Assembly (NCBI GenBank): GCA_002704915.1
Contig: PAIP01000003.1
Coordinates: 1 to 64,000, forward strand
DNA: 64,000 nt
Source: Parvularcula sp.
GTDB taxonomy: Bacteria > Pseudomonadota > Alphaproteobacteria > Caulobacterales > Parvularculaceae
Reading direction: 5' to 3'
Part shown: piece by piece, positions 14,756 to 24,504 of the stretch
Layout of the letters: every line of letters starts with the position of its first letter
How positions within the stretch are numbered: the stretch's first letter is position 1
The notes under the pieces: generated by a model
The model's input: only the letters and a program-made list of their open reading frames with translations
What the model was told of the DNA's origin: nothing
Databases searched by the model: none
Made by a program: the position numbers and the translations under genes

Positions 14756-17626
14756 ATGCTAGACAAGAATTTCGATTTCCAGTCCGCCGAGGCCCGCCTT
14801 TACGAGGCGTGGGAGCGGTCCGGCGCGTTCAAGCCGTCGGGCGAGGGCGAGCCCTTCACCATCGTCATTCCGCCGCCCAATGTCACCGGCTCCCTCCATA
14901 TGGGCCACGCCCTCAACAACACGCTGCAGGATATTCTCTGCCGCTTTGAGCGCATGCGCGGAAAGTCAGTGCTGTGGCAGCCGGGAACCGACCATGCGGG
15001 CATCGCGACGCAGATGGTGGTCGAGCGCCAGATGATGGAGCGGCAGGAGCCGAAACGCACCGATATCGGCCGCGAGGCGTTTGTCGAGAAAGTCTGGAAA
15101 TGGCGCCATGAGTCGGGCGGCGCGATCATCAACCAGTTGAAACGCCTCGGCGCCTCCTGCGACTGGTCGCGTGAGCGCTTCACCATGGGCGAGGACGGCT
15201 CTTCCGACGACCAGATGGTGAAGGCGGTGATGAAGGTCTTTGTGGACCTTTACAATGAAGGCCTCATCTATCGCGACAAGCGCCTCGTCAACTGGGACCC
15301 GAAATTCGAAACCGCGATTTCCGATCTCGAAGTGGAGAACCGGGAAGTCGACGGCCATATGTGGCATTTCAAATATCCGCTGGCCGGCGGCGAAACCTAC
15401 GAATATGTCGAGAAGGATGAGGATGGGAATGTCGTGCTGCGCGAAACCCGCGATTACATTTCCATCGCGACGACGCGCCCCGAAACGATGCTTGGCGACG
15501 GCGCCGTGGCGGTGCATCCGTCGGACGAGCGTTACGCGCCTATCGTTGGCAAGCTCTGCGAAATTCCCGTGGGGCCGAAGGAACACCGGCGCCTCATCCC
15601 GATCATCACTGACGACTATCCGGACCCGGATTTCGGCTCCGGCGCGGTGAAGATCACCGGCGGTCATGACTTCAACGACTATCAGGTCGCCAAGCGCCAC
15701 AACATTCCCATGTATCGGCTCATGGACATGAAAGGCGCCATGCGCGACGATGGCGCGCCCTACGCCGAGGAAGCGGCGAAAGCGCAAAAGCTGGTGAAGA
15801 AGGGCGGCGAGCCCGATGCGTCTTATGTGGACGGCATCAATCTCGTGCCGGACGAATATCGCGGGCTGGATCGCTTCGAGGCGAGGAAGCGCGTCATCGC
15901 CGATATCGACGCCGAAGGCCTGATGATTGAGGTCGAAGACAAGAAGATCATGCAGCCTTTCGGCGACCGCTCCGGCGTCGTCATCGAACCCATGCTCACC
16001 GACCAGTGGTATGTGGATGCGAAGACGCTCGCGAAACCGGCGATCGAGGCGGTGGAGACCGGCAAGACGAAATTCGTCCCCGAAAACTGGACCAAGACCT
16101 ACTATCAGTGGATGAACAATATCGAGCCGTGGTGCGTCTCGCGCCAGCTCTGGTGGGGCCATCGCATTCCGGCGTGGTACGGGCCGGACGGCCATTGTTA
16201 TGTGGCCGAAAGCGAAGAAGAGGCGACCAAGCTCGCCATCGCGAAATACACACAGGAAGGTTATTCGCTCGAAGAGATCAATGACATGCGCCGTCACGAG
16301 CATGACGCGGCGCCGCTGCTGGTGCAGGACGAGGATGTTCTCGACACATGGTTCTCTTCCGCGCTGTGGCCGTTTTCGACCTTGGGCTGGCCGGAAAAAA
16401 CTGACGAGCTGAAAAAGCATTACCCGACTTCTGTACTCGTCACCGCCTTCGACATTATCTTCTTCTGGGTGGCGCGGATGATGATGCAGGGTGTCCACTT
16501 CATGAAGGATGTGCCGTTCCACACGGTCTATATCCATGCGCTGGTGCTCGACGAGCATGGGCAAAAGATGTCGAAGTCCAAGGGCAATGTCATCGACCCG
16601 CTCGTCCTCATCGACAAATACGGCGCCGATGCGCTGCGCTTTACGCTGGCCGCGCAAGCCGCGCAGGGCCGCAATGTCCGCCTCGCGGAATCCCGCGTCG
16701 AAGGTTACCGCAATTTCTCCACCAAGCTGTGGAATGCGGCGCGCTTCTGCGAGATGAACGAATGCAAGCCGGATGCGAATTTCGATCCGAAGAAGGCGAC
16801 GCTGACCCTCAATCAGTGGATCGTCCACGAGGCGAACCAGTGTGCTGCGGATGTAACGCGTGAGATCGAGGCTTACCGTTTCAACGATGCGGCGGGCGCG
16901 ATCTACAAATTCATCTGGAACGTCTTCTGCGACTGGCATCTGGAACTCGCGAAACCCATCCTCATGGGCGAGGATGAGGCGGCGAAAGCGGAAACGCGCG
17001 CGGCGACCGCGTGGGCGCTCGACCGCATCCTGCAATTGCTGCATCCCTTCATGCCGTTCGTGACGGAGGAGCTCTGGGGCGCGTTCGCCAAACGCGATGC
17101 GCTGATGACGAGCCGGTGGCCGTCCTTTGATGACGCGCTGAAAAACGGCGCTGCTGCGTCGGAGATGAATTGGGTGATCGGCCTTATTTCCGAGGTCCGC
17201 TCCGTGCGTCAGGAAATGAACGTCCCTGTCGCTGCGAAAATCCCGCTGATCTTTGTCGGCGGTTCGGTGGACGACGCGGCGAAGCTGAAACGCCATGACG
17301 ACGTCCTGAAACGCCTTGCGCGCTTGTCGGAAATTTCAACCGCAGATGAGGCGCCCAAAGGCGCGGTGCAGGTGGTGCATGCGGGTGCTGTGGCGGCGCT
17401 GCCCGTCGCTGACTTCATCGACATTGCGGCGGAGAAGGCGCGCCTCGTTAAAGAAAAAGACAAGACCGAAAAGGAAGTCGCCGGAATCGACAAGAAGCTC
17501 GCCAACAAGAACTTCGTCGACAAGGCCCCGAAAGAGGTCGTCGAGGAACAGCATGTGCGCCGGGCGAACTATGTGGAGCAGCTTGAAAAGATCGACGCGG
17601 CGCTGGCGCGGCTGGCGGATTTGTAG
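14756..17626 (+). CDS. valS: valyl-tRNA synthetase
   Basis: The 956-residue class I synthetase charges tRNA-Val. The nucleotide-binding motif is PPPNVTGSLHMGHALN near residue 40. The editing (CP1) domain includes STTRPETML-like text (ATTRPETMLGD). The KMSKS loop is GQKMSKSKGNVIDP. A C-terminal coiled coil (KDKTEKEVAGIDKKLANK) closes the protein, as in other ValRS. The length is normal. The ATG at 14756 gives the usual N-terminus (MLDKNFDFQSAEARLYEAW). Proximity to popZ and tolC is a conserved alphaproteobacterial arrangement. Confidence 0.97.
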   Translation: MLDKNFDFQSAEARLYEAWERSGAFKPSGEGEPFTIVIPPPNVTGSLHMGHALNNTLQDILCRFERMRGKSVLWQPGTDHAGIATQMVVERQMMERQEPKRTDIGREAFVEKVWKWRHESGGAIINQLKRLGASCDWSRERFTMGEDGSSDDQMVKAVMKVFVDLYNEGLIYRDKRLVNWDPKFETAISDLEVENREVDGHMWHFKYPLAGGETYEYVEKDEDGNVVLRETRDYISIATTRPETMLGDGAVAVHPSDERYAPIVGKLCEIPVGPKEHRRLIPIITDDYPDPDFGSGAVKITGGHDFNDYQVAKRHNIPMYRLMDMKGAMRDDGAPYAEEAAKAQKLVKKGGEPDASYVDGINLVPDEYRGLDRFEARKRVIADIDAEGLMIEVEDKKIMQPFGDRSGVVIEPMLTDQWYVDAKTLAKPAIEAVETGKTKFVPENWTKTYYQWMNNIEPWCVSRQLWWGHRIPAWYGPDGHCYVAESEEEATKLAIAKYTQEGYSLEEINDMRRHEHDAAPLLVQDEDVLDTWFSSALWPFSTLGWPEKTDELKKHYPTSVLVTAFDIIFFWVARMMMQGVHFMKDVPFHTVYIHALVLDEHGQKMSKSKGNVIDPLVLIDKYGADALRFTLAAQAAQGRNVRLAESRVEGYRNFSTKLWNAARFCEMNECKPDANFDPKKATLTLNQWIVHEANQCAADVTREIEAYRFNDAAGAIYKFIWNVFCDWHLELAKPILMGEDEAAKAETRAATAWALDRILQLLHPFMPFVTEELWGAFAKRDALMTSRWPSFDDALKNGAAASEMNWVIGLISEVRSVRQEMNVPVAAKIPLIFVGGSVDDAAKLKRHDDVLKRLARLSEISTADEAPKGAVQVVHAGAVAALPVADFIDIAAEKARLVKEKDKTEKEVAGIDKKLANKNFVDKAPKEVVEEQHVRRANYVEQLEKIDAALARLADL

Positions 17627-17641
17627 TTTTCTCCCGATTTC

Positions 17642-17726
17642 CCCGGCGAAGGCCGCGGCCCAGCAAAGAAATATTGTCGGGCAAAGCCCGGCTTCTTGAG
17701 TGATCTGGATCCCGGCCTTCGCCGGG
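17642..17726. repeat. REP-like palindromic element after valS
   Basis: CCCGGCGAAGGCC (17642-17654) is repeated inverted as GGCCTTCGCCGGG (17714-17726), and GTCGGGC/GCCCGGC forms a further hairpin between them. The right part, GGATCCCGGCCTTCGCCGGG, is a widespread alphaproteobacterial palindrome type. It lies between convergent valS and the methyltransferase gene and may also stop transcription. Confidence 0.7.
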
Positions 17727-17750
17727 ATGATCGGGGTGAGAGCATACTGC

Positions 17751-18737
17751 TCAATTCAGCTTGTCCAAAGCGACAGCCTGATCCGCCTGCGCTTCCTGCG
17801 TGAGCGCTTGCGGAAGTTCCGCTGGTTTCTTCGCCACGACGAGCAATCCTTCAACATCCGCGCCCCGATCCTTGCGCAGGATCGCCTCCTCCATGTTCGC
17901 CAGTTCGAGCCCCGCGGCGGAGAGCGCGGCGGCGACATAGTTTGCCGAATGGGCGAAGCGCAAAGAATCGCACAACATCACATCTGTTTCTTCGGACCGT
18001 TCAACGGAAAATGCGAAGAGCGCGCCGGGCGCCAGTTTCGCCGAGGCGGCGGCGAAGAGATGTTTCAGATCGCCGAAATAGATGAAGACGTCGGCGGCGA
18101 CGATGAGATCGTATGTGTGTTCCGTCTCGCCCAGAAACGACATGATGTCGGAACAGGCGAGCGCGTCGTAAACGCCCTTGTTCCGCGCCTCCGCGACCAT
18201 TGCGTCGGCGAGATCGACGCCTTCGAGCCAGCCGGCGCTCGCGACGAACGCCTCCCCGGAAAGGCCGGTGCCGCAGCCGAGATCGAGGACGCGCCGGAAA
18301 TGTCTCGGCGTCACGCCACCCATATCGGCCACCATGGCGCTGAGCTTTTGCGGCGTCGCATAGGCGAGGCGCTCGACCAGCGCCTTGTCGAAATCCTCCG
18401 CATAGGAATTGAAGAGGCCCTTCACATAGGCGAGGGGGGCGGCGTCGATCTCTACGCTGGCGTCGAGCCGGGATAATTCAAGACTAGCCCCGAGAATGTC
18501 CGCAGGGTCGCAGCGTAGCGCCTCGCGGAAAGCCGTCGCCGCGCCGGCCGGGTCATGCGCTTCGCGTCGGGCGCGGCCAAGGGCGAACCACGCATCGGCC
18601 CATGCAGGCGCGCGCTCCAGCGCCTGTTCGAAAAGATCGGCTGCGGCGTTGAAATCGCCGTCTTCCGCCAACGCCAGCCCATACCGATACCGGCGGTCGG
18701 CGATCAGATCGCCCGACGACCGCATGACGCGACGCAT
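17751..18737 (-). CDS. TPR-containing SAM-dependent methyltransferase
   Basis: The 328-residue protein joins two TPR-like helix pairs (GLALAEDGDFNAAADLFEQA and WFALGRARREAHDPAGAATA, about residues 19-80) to a class I methyltransferase domain. The SAM loop is VLDLGCGTGLSGEAF at about residue 148, with an acidic motif (EGVDLADAMV) after it. LIVAADVFIYFGDLKHLF is the motif often seen in small-molecule and protein methyltransferases of this group. The substrate is unknown; the TPR part suggests a protein partner. It is a single gene between valS (convergent) and purF (same strand, 72 bases away). Confidence 0.82.
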   Translation of the reverse strand: MRRVMRSSGDLIADRRYRYGLALAEDGDFNAAADLFEQALERAPAWADAWFALGRARREAHDPAGAATAFREALRCDPADILGASLELSRLDASVEIDAAPLAYVKGLFNSYAEDFDKALVERLAYATPQKLSAMVADMGGVTPRHFRRVLDLGCGTGLSGEAFVASAGWLEGVDLADAMVAEARNKGVYDALACSDIMSFLGETEHTYDLIVAADVFIYFGDLKHLFAAASAKLAPGALFAFSVERSEETDVMLCDSLRFAHSANYVAAALSAAGLELANMEEAILRKDRGADVEGLLVVAKKPAELPQALTQEAQADQAVALDKLN

Positions 18738-18809
18738 AAAAACTCCGAGACGGAAAATCCGGCGCGGGATGTGCCTCCGCCCGTAAGGAAAATCAAGAGG
18801 GAAAGAGGG

Positions 18810-20381
18810 TCAGCTTGTCTCGGCGAGGAAGGAGAGCTGCGTCACCATGGCGTTGCGCGCCTCGGCGTCGCGATCCGTGAGCTTGGTCGGATAGTCGCCG
18901 GTGAAACAGTGATCGGTGAAGGCCGGCGAGCTGTCGTCGCGCTTGCCCTTGCGGAAGGCCTTGTAAAGCCCTTCGAGGGACAGGAAAGCGAGGCTGTCAA
19001 CGCCGATGATCTGGCGCATTTCCTCGATCGTGCGGTCAACGGCGAGAAGCTCTTCATGGGACGGCGTGTTGATGCCGTAAAAATCCGGATGCAGGATCGG
19101 CGGACAGGCGATGCGCATATGCACTTCCTTGGCGCCGGCGTAACGCAGCATCTGCGCGATCTTGCGCGAGGTCGTGCCGCGCACGATGGAATCATCGATC
19201 AGGATAACGCGCTTGCCCTCGATCAGGCCGCGATTGGGCGAATGTTTGCGCGCGACGCCCGCCTCGCGGATTTTCTGTTCCGGCTCGATAAAGGTGCGGC
19301 CGATATGATGGCTGCGGATGAGGGCCATCTCATAGGGAAGGCCGGTTTTCTGCGCATAGCCGATGGCGGCGGGCACGCCCGAGTCGGGGATCGGCGAGAC
19401 GAGATCCGCGTCGCACGGCGCTTCCTTGGCGAGTCGTTCGCCGAGACGTTTTCTAAGGCCGTAAACGCTCTGGCCGTCGACGATGGAATTAGGCTTGGCG
19501 AAATAAATCAGTTCGAAGATGCAGGGCCGCGCATGATCTTTTTTCGGAAAGATCTGACGGCTTTCGACCGATCCGTCCGCCTTGCAGATGACGACTTCGC
19601 CCGGGGCGATGTCGCGCACGAAGGTCGCGCCGATCATGTCGAGGGCGCATGTTTCCGACGCGAGAATGGGCGCGCCTTTCAGGTCGCCGAGAATGAGGGG
19701 GCGAATGCCCACGGGGTCGCGCGCGCCAATCAGGCCTTCCGGCGTCAGCACGGTCAGCGCATAGGCGCCTTCGACCTGTTTCAAGGACTCGATCAGCTTG
19801 TCGACGATCGAGAGATATTGCGAGCGCGCCGTGAGCTGCAGGAAGATTTCCGAGTCTGACGTGGACTGGAAAATGCAGCCGCGCCGGACAAGGTCTGCGC
19901 GCAGCGTTTTCGAATTGGTCAGATTGCCATTATGGGCGATGGCGATGCCGGTCTGGTCGAGATCGGCGTAAAGCGGCTGCACATTGCGCAAGACGGTCTC
20001 GCCTTGTGTGGAATAGCGCGTATGGCCGATGGCGGCGTCGCCGGCGAGGGAGTGGAGCGTTTGCGCGTCGGAGAAATTGTCCGAGACGAGGCCCATGAAG
20101 CGCTCATTGTGGAAATGCTTGCCGTCGAAGCTGGCGATGCCGGCCGCTTCCTGTCCGCGATGCTGGAGGGCGTGGAGGCCAAGGGCCGTCAGCGCCGCTG
20201 CATCGGAAGTGCCGATCACCCCGAACACGCCGCATTCCTCGATCAGCTTCGGCTTTCCGACCAGCGTTTCGAGTTCGGCGATATCCGCTTTCAGCGCCGC
20301 GCCGTCTTCTTTGAGGAAGCGGGCGGCGCGGTCGGTGAAAGTCATGGCAGCGTCGCCCTTTTCCTCAAATAGCGTGGTCAT
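18810..20381 (-). CDS. purF: amidophosphoribosyltransferase
   Basis: The 523-residue enzyme makes 5-phosphoribosylamine from PRPP and glutamine, the first committed step of purine synthesis. The N-terminal nucleophile Cys appears in [13 protein letters not shown] after a leader that is probably cleaved. The GATase domain has HNGNLTN and SDSEIF. The PRPP loop is [17 protein letters not shown]. The start codon overlaps the cvpA stop by four bases (ATGA), so translation is probably coupled. The first ATG gives an unusually long leader; the second Met ([10 protein letters not shown]) could also be used. Confidence 0.96.
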   Translation of the reverse strand: MTTLFEEKGDAAMTFTDRAARFLKEDGAALKADIAELETLVGKPKLIEECGVFGVIGTSDAAALTALGLHALQHRGQEAAGIASFDGKHFHNERFMGLVSDNFSDAQTLHSLAGDAAIGHTRYSTQGETVLRNVQPLYADLDQTGIAIAHNGNLTNSKTLRADLVRRGCIFQSTSDSEIFLQLTARSQYLSIVDKLIESLKQVEGAYALTVLTPEGLIGARDPVGIRPLILGDLKGAPILASETCALDMIGATFVRDIAPGEVVICKADGSVESRQIFPKKDHARPCIFELIYFAKPNSIVDGQSVYGLRKRLGERLAKEAPCDADLVSPIPDSGVPAAIGYAQKTGLPYEMALIRSHHIGRTFIEPEQKIREAGVARKHSPNRGLIEGKRVILIDDSIVRGTTSRKIAQMLRYAGAKEVHMRIACPPILHPDFYGINTPSHEELLAVDRTIEEMRQIIGVDSLAFLSLEGLYKAFRKGKRDDSSPAFTDHCFTGDYPTKLTDRDAEARNAMVTQLSFLAETS

Positions 20382-21085
20382 TCCGGCGTGTCCTCGTTCA
20401 GAATGTCTGCAATGGGGTCGTCTTCTTCGCCATCGGCCCCGTTTCGGGGCAAAGCGTCTGCATTATCGGCGCCGGGCGCCGTTTCTGCGATGGCCGGGTC
20501 TGTCGTCGTCACCGTGGTGACCATCTCGTTCAGACTGTTGCGGTCGCTTCGGTCATAGCCGGAGAGCGCCGCATCTTCGTCAGGGTCGATTTGGGAAGGC
20601 TTCACCGGCGCGTCAAGGTCAGCCGTTTCGGGGGTGAAGCTTTCGAACCAGTGGGCCATGCCGGCCGCGATCGGCTGGGTGATGGCGGATTTCACTTCGT
20701 CGGGCTGTTTCGCCTCATCGAGATAATAGGAATAGCCGAGATAGCCGAGGCCGATAAGGACAAGCCCGCGGAAAAATCCGAAGACGCCGCCGCCGATGCG
20801 GTCGATGGTTTTGGCGCGCCCTTCCAGGGGGAGGCGCTTCAGACCGATATGCAATCCGATATGCGCGGCCAGAAAAAAGACGGCGATAAGAATGGCGGCG
20901 ATGATGGCGGTGCCGAAAAAGCTGCCCGCCTGTCCGGTGAGGGCGAGCATGGGCTCGATCAGGAGGAGGGTGACGCCGCCCGCCACGGCGAGCGCCAGAA
21001 GGGTCGATAATTCACGCAGGCCGCCGCGCAGGACGGCGAAAGCGGTTGATACGCCCACGACCGCTAAAACCAGGAGATCAAACAT
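20378..21085 (-). CDS. cvpA: CvpA family membrane protein
   Basis: The 235-residue protein has four TM helices in its first 130 residues (MFDLLVLAVVGVSTAFAVLR, then GVTLLLIEPMLAL, AAILIAVFFLAAH and GLVLIGLGYLGYSYY) and a long acidic C-terminal tail that is probably disordered. CvpA proteins are needed for colicin V production in E. coli and are linked to purF in many genomes. Their biochemical role is not settled; envelope homeostasis is suggested. Here it is immediately upstream of purF with a four-base overlap. Confidence 0.9.
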   Translation of the reverse strand: MFDLLVLAVVGVSTAFAVLRGGLRELSTLLALAVAGGVTLLLIEPMLALTGQAGSFFGTAIIAAILIAVFFLAAHIGLHIGLKRLPLEGRAKTIDRIGGGVFGFFRGLVLIGLGYLGYSYYLDEAKQPDEVKSAITQPIAAGMAHWFESFTPETADLDAPVKPSQIDPDEDAALSGYDRSDRNSLNEMVTTVTTTDPAIAETAPGADNADALPRNGADGEEDDPIADILNEDTPE

Positions 21086-21200
21086 TACTGAACCCGCCTA
21101 TCGCCGCCCCGAAACGAAAGATCGTTTTCATAGGGCGAGTCGCTTCCTGTCCCCGGCCAATTCCATAGCGGCGATGGGGATTTTTCTCAACCATTGACCG

Positions 21201-22571
21201 TCACGCATTGCGCGCCCAGCGCACTAAATCCGCAAGGGTTTCCGCCTCAACGACCCGAAGTGTCCCGCTTTGGGCCCCGGCCGGCGCGAGGGCCCCTGAA
21301 AAGCCCAGCTTTTTGGCTTCTTTAAGGCGGGCCTCGGTCTGGTTGACGGGCCGGACCGCGCCGGAAAGCGCCACCTCGCCGAAAACCACACGGTCCCTTG
21401 GAAGCGGCGAATCAAAGAGAGAGGAGCAGAGCGCCGCCGCGGCGGCGAGGTCGGCGGCGGGCTCGGCGATGCGCAGGCCCCCGGCGACATTCAGGAAGAC
21501 GTCATGGCGGCCGAAATCGAGGCCCGCCCGCGCATCGAGCACGGCGAGAAGCATGGAAAGCCTTGCAGAATCCCAGCCCACTACGGCGCGGCGCGGCGCG
21601 GCGAGCGTCGAGGGAGAGACCAGCGCCTGGATTTCCACGAGCACGGGCCGCGTCCCCTCGATTCCGCCGAAGACGGCGGCGCCAGAGACCGCTGCATCGC
21701 CGCCGGTCAGGAACAGCTCCGACGGATTGGCGACTTCGCGCAATCCGTCGCCCGCCATTTCAAAGACGCCGATTTCATGGGCTGCGCCGAAACGGTTTTT
21801 GACGGCGCGCAGGATGCGGAAATCGCGGCCCTGTTCGCTTTCGAAATACATCACTGCATCGACCATGTGTTCGACAACGCGCGGTCCCGCGATCTGGCCG
21901 TCCTTGGTGACGTGGCCGACAAGGAGAAGGATCGCGCCCGAGGACTTCGCAAAGCGGACAAGCTCCTGCGCGCAGGCGCGCACCTGCGTCACCGTGCCGG
22001 GCGCGGCGGGCAGGGCGTCGGACCAGAGCGTCTGGATGGAATCGATGATGACGGCGTCGGGCTTTTCGGCTTTCAACGTCGCGAGGATATCGCGCAAGCT
22101 CGTCGCCGAGGCAAGATGCACCGGCGCTTTTTCAACGCCAAGGCGCTTTGCGCGCAGCCGGATCTGCGCCGTCGCTTCCTCGCCGGAGATATAGGCGACA
22201 TTAGCGCCGCCCTTGGCGAGACCGGACGCGATCTGCAACAGCAATGTCGATTTGCCGACGCCGGGATCGCCGCCAATGAGGAGAGCCGACCCCGGAACGA
22301 GACCGCCGCCGCAGGCGCGGTCGAACTCCTGATTGCCAGTATTAAGGCGCGGGGCTTCTTCGGTGGAGCCGGTAAGCCCGGTGAATTCGATCTTCTTGCC
22401 CTTGGTTTTCGCGCTGCCGCCGGCGGCGCCAGCGAGCGAGCCGGGCGGTCCGGCCTCCGAGGTCTCCTGCTGGATCGTGTTCCACTCGCCGCAGGCTTCG
22501 CAGCGCCCGGCCCATTTTCCATAAACCGCGCCGCAGGACTGGCAGACATAGGTGTCGGTGTGTTTGGCCAT
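21201..22571 (-). CDS. radA: DNA repair protein RadA
   Basis: The 456-residue protein begins with a C4 zinc finger (CQSCGAVYGKWAGRCEACGEW). Its RecA-like ATPase core has Walker A GGDPGVGKSTLLL at about residue 98, Walker B VIIDSIQTLW, and the RadA-specific KNRFG motif (AVKNRFGAAHEIG). The C-terminal domain is Lon-like (DVFLNVAGGLRI). It is a hexameric helicase that branch-migrates recombination intermediates. It lies upstream of cvpA-purF, an order common in alphaproteobacteria, but 115 bases separate it from cvpA. It diverges from the kinase gene to its right. Confidence 0.96.
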   Translation of the reverse strand: MAKHTDTYVCQSCGAVYGKWAGRCEACGEWNTIQQETSEAGPPGSLAGAAGGSAKTKGKKIEFTGLTGSTEEAPRLNTGNQEFDRACGGGLVPGSALLIGGDPGVGKSTLLLQIASGLAKGGANVAYISGEEATAQIRLRAKRLGVEKAPVHLASATSLRDILATLKAEKPDAVIIDSIQTLWSDALPAAPGTVTQVRACAQELVRFAKSSGAILLLVGHVTKDGQIAGPRVVEHMVDAVMYFESEQGRDFRILRAVKNRFGAAHEIGVFEMAGDGLREVANPSELFLTGGDAAVSGAAVFGGIEGTRPVLVEIQALVSPSTLAAPRRAVVGWDSARLSMLLAVLDARAGLDFGRHDVFLNVAGGLRIAEPAADLAAAAALCSSLFDSPLPRDRVVFGEVALSGAVRPVNQTEARLKEAKKLGFSGALAPAGAQSGTLRVVEAETLADLVRWARNA

Positions 22572-22745
22572 TTATGGTTAATGGATCAGTCCTTTGAAGA
22601 AGACAATCAGCTCCGGCGATGGCTGGGAAAAAATGTTCCGATCGCCTGTTTGCGGGAATTTGAGGATAATTTTTCATTATTTGGGAGGAGTCTTCTTTTC
22701 AAATATTGCGGTCGCTGGCGGGGGAGAAGGACGCCGGAGGACTTT

Positions 22746-24017
22746 GTGACGATCTTCAGTCTTGTGTTGGCTTTATTGTCGTTTGCCGCAGGCGCCGCCT
22801 TTATGTGGGTGATCCGCCGCGGCGCGCACAAGAAACAGCTTGGCGCTGCGGCGGCGGCGAACGGCGCTTTTCTGTCGGCGTCGGCCCAGCAATTGCGGGC
22901 GCCGTTGAACCAAATTGTCGGCGCCCTCCAGGCCTTCGACTTCCAGACAGAAGGCCTGACGAAGAAGCAGGAACAATTGATCGGCATTTTGAACGAAGGA
23001 TCGTATAATCTTCGCGGCGCCTTGATGGATATTCTAGATATCCTTGAATTGCATGCCGGCCGCCTCACCCTTGAAACCTCAAAGGTCAATTTTCAGCGGA
23101 CTGTAAAAACGCTGGAGCGCCGGTTCGCCAAGCAGGCGTCGAAAAAAGGCCTGACGCTCCGCTTCGATTCCCGCAAACTGTCTCACTCGCATTTCGAGAT
23201 GGATCAGACGCGTTGTATTCAATGCCTATCGACGATAATGGCCCAATGCATCAAACAAACAGAAACCGGCGGCGTCACGGTTTCCTTCGATCTGGATGCG
23301 GTGGGAACGCAAACGCATGGGACTCTCGTCGCTGTCATCAAGGACACGAGCGCCGGGATGGATCAATATATGACGGAAGCGTATTTCCGTCCGGACAAAT
23401 TCGACGTCAATGCGGAAATGATGAACACGGACGGGCGCCGGCTTGCGCTCATGCTCGCGCGGATGCTGGTGCAGAAAATGGGCGGATCGCTGACCGTGAA
23501 AAGCGCCTTTGGCAGCGGCGTCGCGTTCAAACTGAGCGTGCCGGTGACGCTGACCGCGGCGCCGTCTGTGGAAGCGGAACAGATAGGGATGAAACCCGTA
23601 GACCGGATGAGGGGCCATCTTTCGGATAAAACGATCCTTGTCGCGGATGACGACAAGATCAATCTGGTGATCATGAAAGAACTGCTCGATCAGGGAGAAG
23701 TCGGCCAAGTGCTGACCGCCTCGAATGGACAGAAAGCATTAGACATCATCAAAACCAATCCATGCGATATTGTCTTCATGGACATTCAGATGCCGGTGCT
23801 CGACGGGATTGAGGCGACCCGTATAATCAGAGAAGGCGGCGAGGTCTGGTCACAGATTCCGGTTGTCGCCATGACCACCTCTGTCAGCCGGGACTATCTG
23901 GCGCGCTATAAAGAAGCCGGGATGAACGCCGTTCTGCCCAAGCCGGTCATTATCGATGCGCTTTACGAAACGCTTGAGTCTTATCTCCTCAAGAAACGGC
24001 GCAGCGATGCGGCGTGA
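22746..24017 (+). CDS. TM-anchored hybrid pseudo-histidine kinase (His to Gln) with receiver domain
   Basis: I chose GTG 22746, preceded by GGAGG, over the ATG at 22581. It leaves a 174-base promoter region from radA and places a TM helix first (TIFSLVLALLSFAAGAAFMW). The frame stays open back through radA antisense, which is not coding. A DHp helix follows, but the H-box reads SAQQLRAPLNQI with Gln48 where the phosphoacceptor His belongs. The ATPase domain is partly degenerate: N-box IMAQCIKQT has Gln for Asn and the G1 box is DTSAGM. The G2-like SAFGSGVAFKLSV is kept. The C-terminal receiver has its DDD pocket, the Asp in FMDIQMP and the Lys in LPKP. It is probably a scaffold or phosphate acceptor. 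Confidence 0.82.
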   Translation: MTIFSLVLALLSFAAGAAFMWVIRRGAHKKQLGAAAAANGAFLSASAQQLRAPLNQIVGALQAFDFQTEGLTKKQEQLIGILNEGSYNLRGALMDILDILELHAGRLTLETSKVNFQRTVKTLERRFAKQASKKGLTLRFDSRKLSHSHFEMDQTRCIQCLSTIMAQCIKQTETGGVTVSFDLDAVGTQTHGTLVAVIKDTSAGMDQYMTEAYFRPDKFDVNAEMMNTDGRRLALMLARMLVQKMGGSLTVKSAFGSGVAFKLSVPVTLTAAPSVEAEQIGMKPVDRMRGHLSDKTILVADDDKINLVIMKELLDQGEVGQVLTASNGQKALDIIKTNPCDIVFMDIQMPVLDGIEATRIIREGGEVWSQIPVVAMTTSVSRDYLARYKEAGMNAVLPKPVIIDALYETLESYLLKKRRSDAA

Positions 24018-24082
24018 GTGTTTCTAAATTGGGCGATCGCACATATATTGCCAGTTATAAATGACGCCGCGCCGAGGACCGG

Positions 24083-24436
24083 GTGGACTTATTCTGGCTG
24101 AAAGTCGTTCACACCCTGATTGCAGCGGTAAATGCGTCCGCCGTCTTTTATATTCTTTATTGCGGGTTTCGCGATCGTCATGGCCGCTGGCTTAATGTCT
24201 CCCTTGTTATTCTCGCGATTGAGCTTGTGTGTCTCATTATCTTTCGCGGCGACTGCCCGCTGCAGCTTTATGCCCGCCGGCATACGGGCAGTGACGCGCA
24301 TGTAAGCGATCTGTTTTTGCCAGACTGGATGGCGCTGAAGATGATCCCGTTCTTCACGCCCATCACCCTCGTCGGTCTGGGGCTTGTGGCGCGAAACGAA
24401 TGGCGAAGGCGCAAGCGCCGGACAAGCTCTCGGTAA
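24083..24436 (+). CDS. small integral membrane protein
   Basis: The 117-residue product starts at GTG 24083 with GAGG a few bases upstream. It has three TM helices (about residues 6-26, 38-56 and 88-104), the middle loop GDCPLQLYARRHTG, and a strongly basic end. The layout is weakly like DUF2784-type proteins, but I cannot place it firmly. It lies 65 bases after the pseudokinase gene and 68 bases before the carotenoid oxygenase, all on the plus strand, so the three may be cotranscribed. Confidence 0.7.
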   Translation: MDLFWLKVVHTLIAAVNASAVFYILYCGFRDRHGRWLNVSLVILAIELVCLIIFRGDCPLQLYARRHTGSDAHVSDLFLPDWMALKMIPFFTPITLVGLGLVARNEWRRRKRRTSSR

Positions 24437-24504
24437 TCGGGCTGCAAAAGCCGGTTTGCTTGCTGTCGAGATGCGTTAAACTGACGGCAATCATGGAGAA
24501 CAAA

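Noticed and set aside
14966-17296. 776-residue minus-strand ORF
   Set aside because: It lies entirely antisense to valS, whose motifs are complete; the translation matches no protein pattern.
21504-22745. Upstream extension of the pseudokinase frame
   Set aside because: It is antisense to radA and only open because of GC bias; a strong ribosome site precedes the GTG at 22746.
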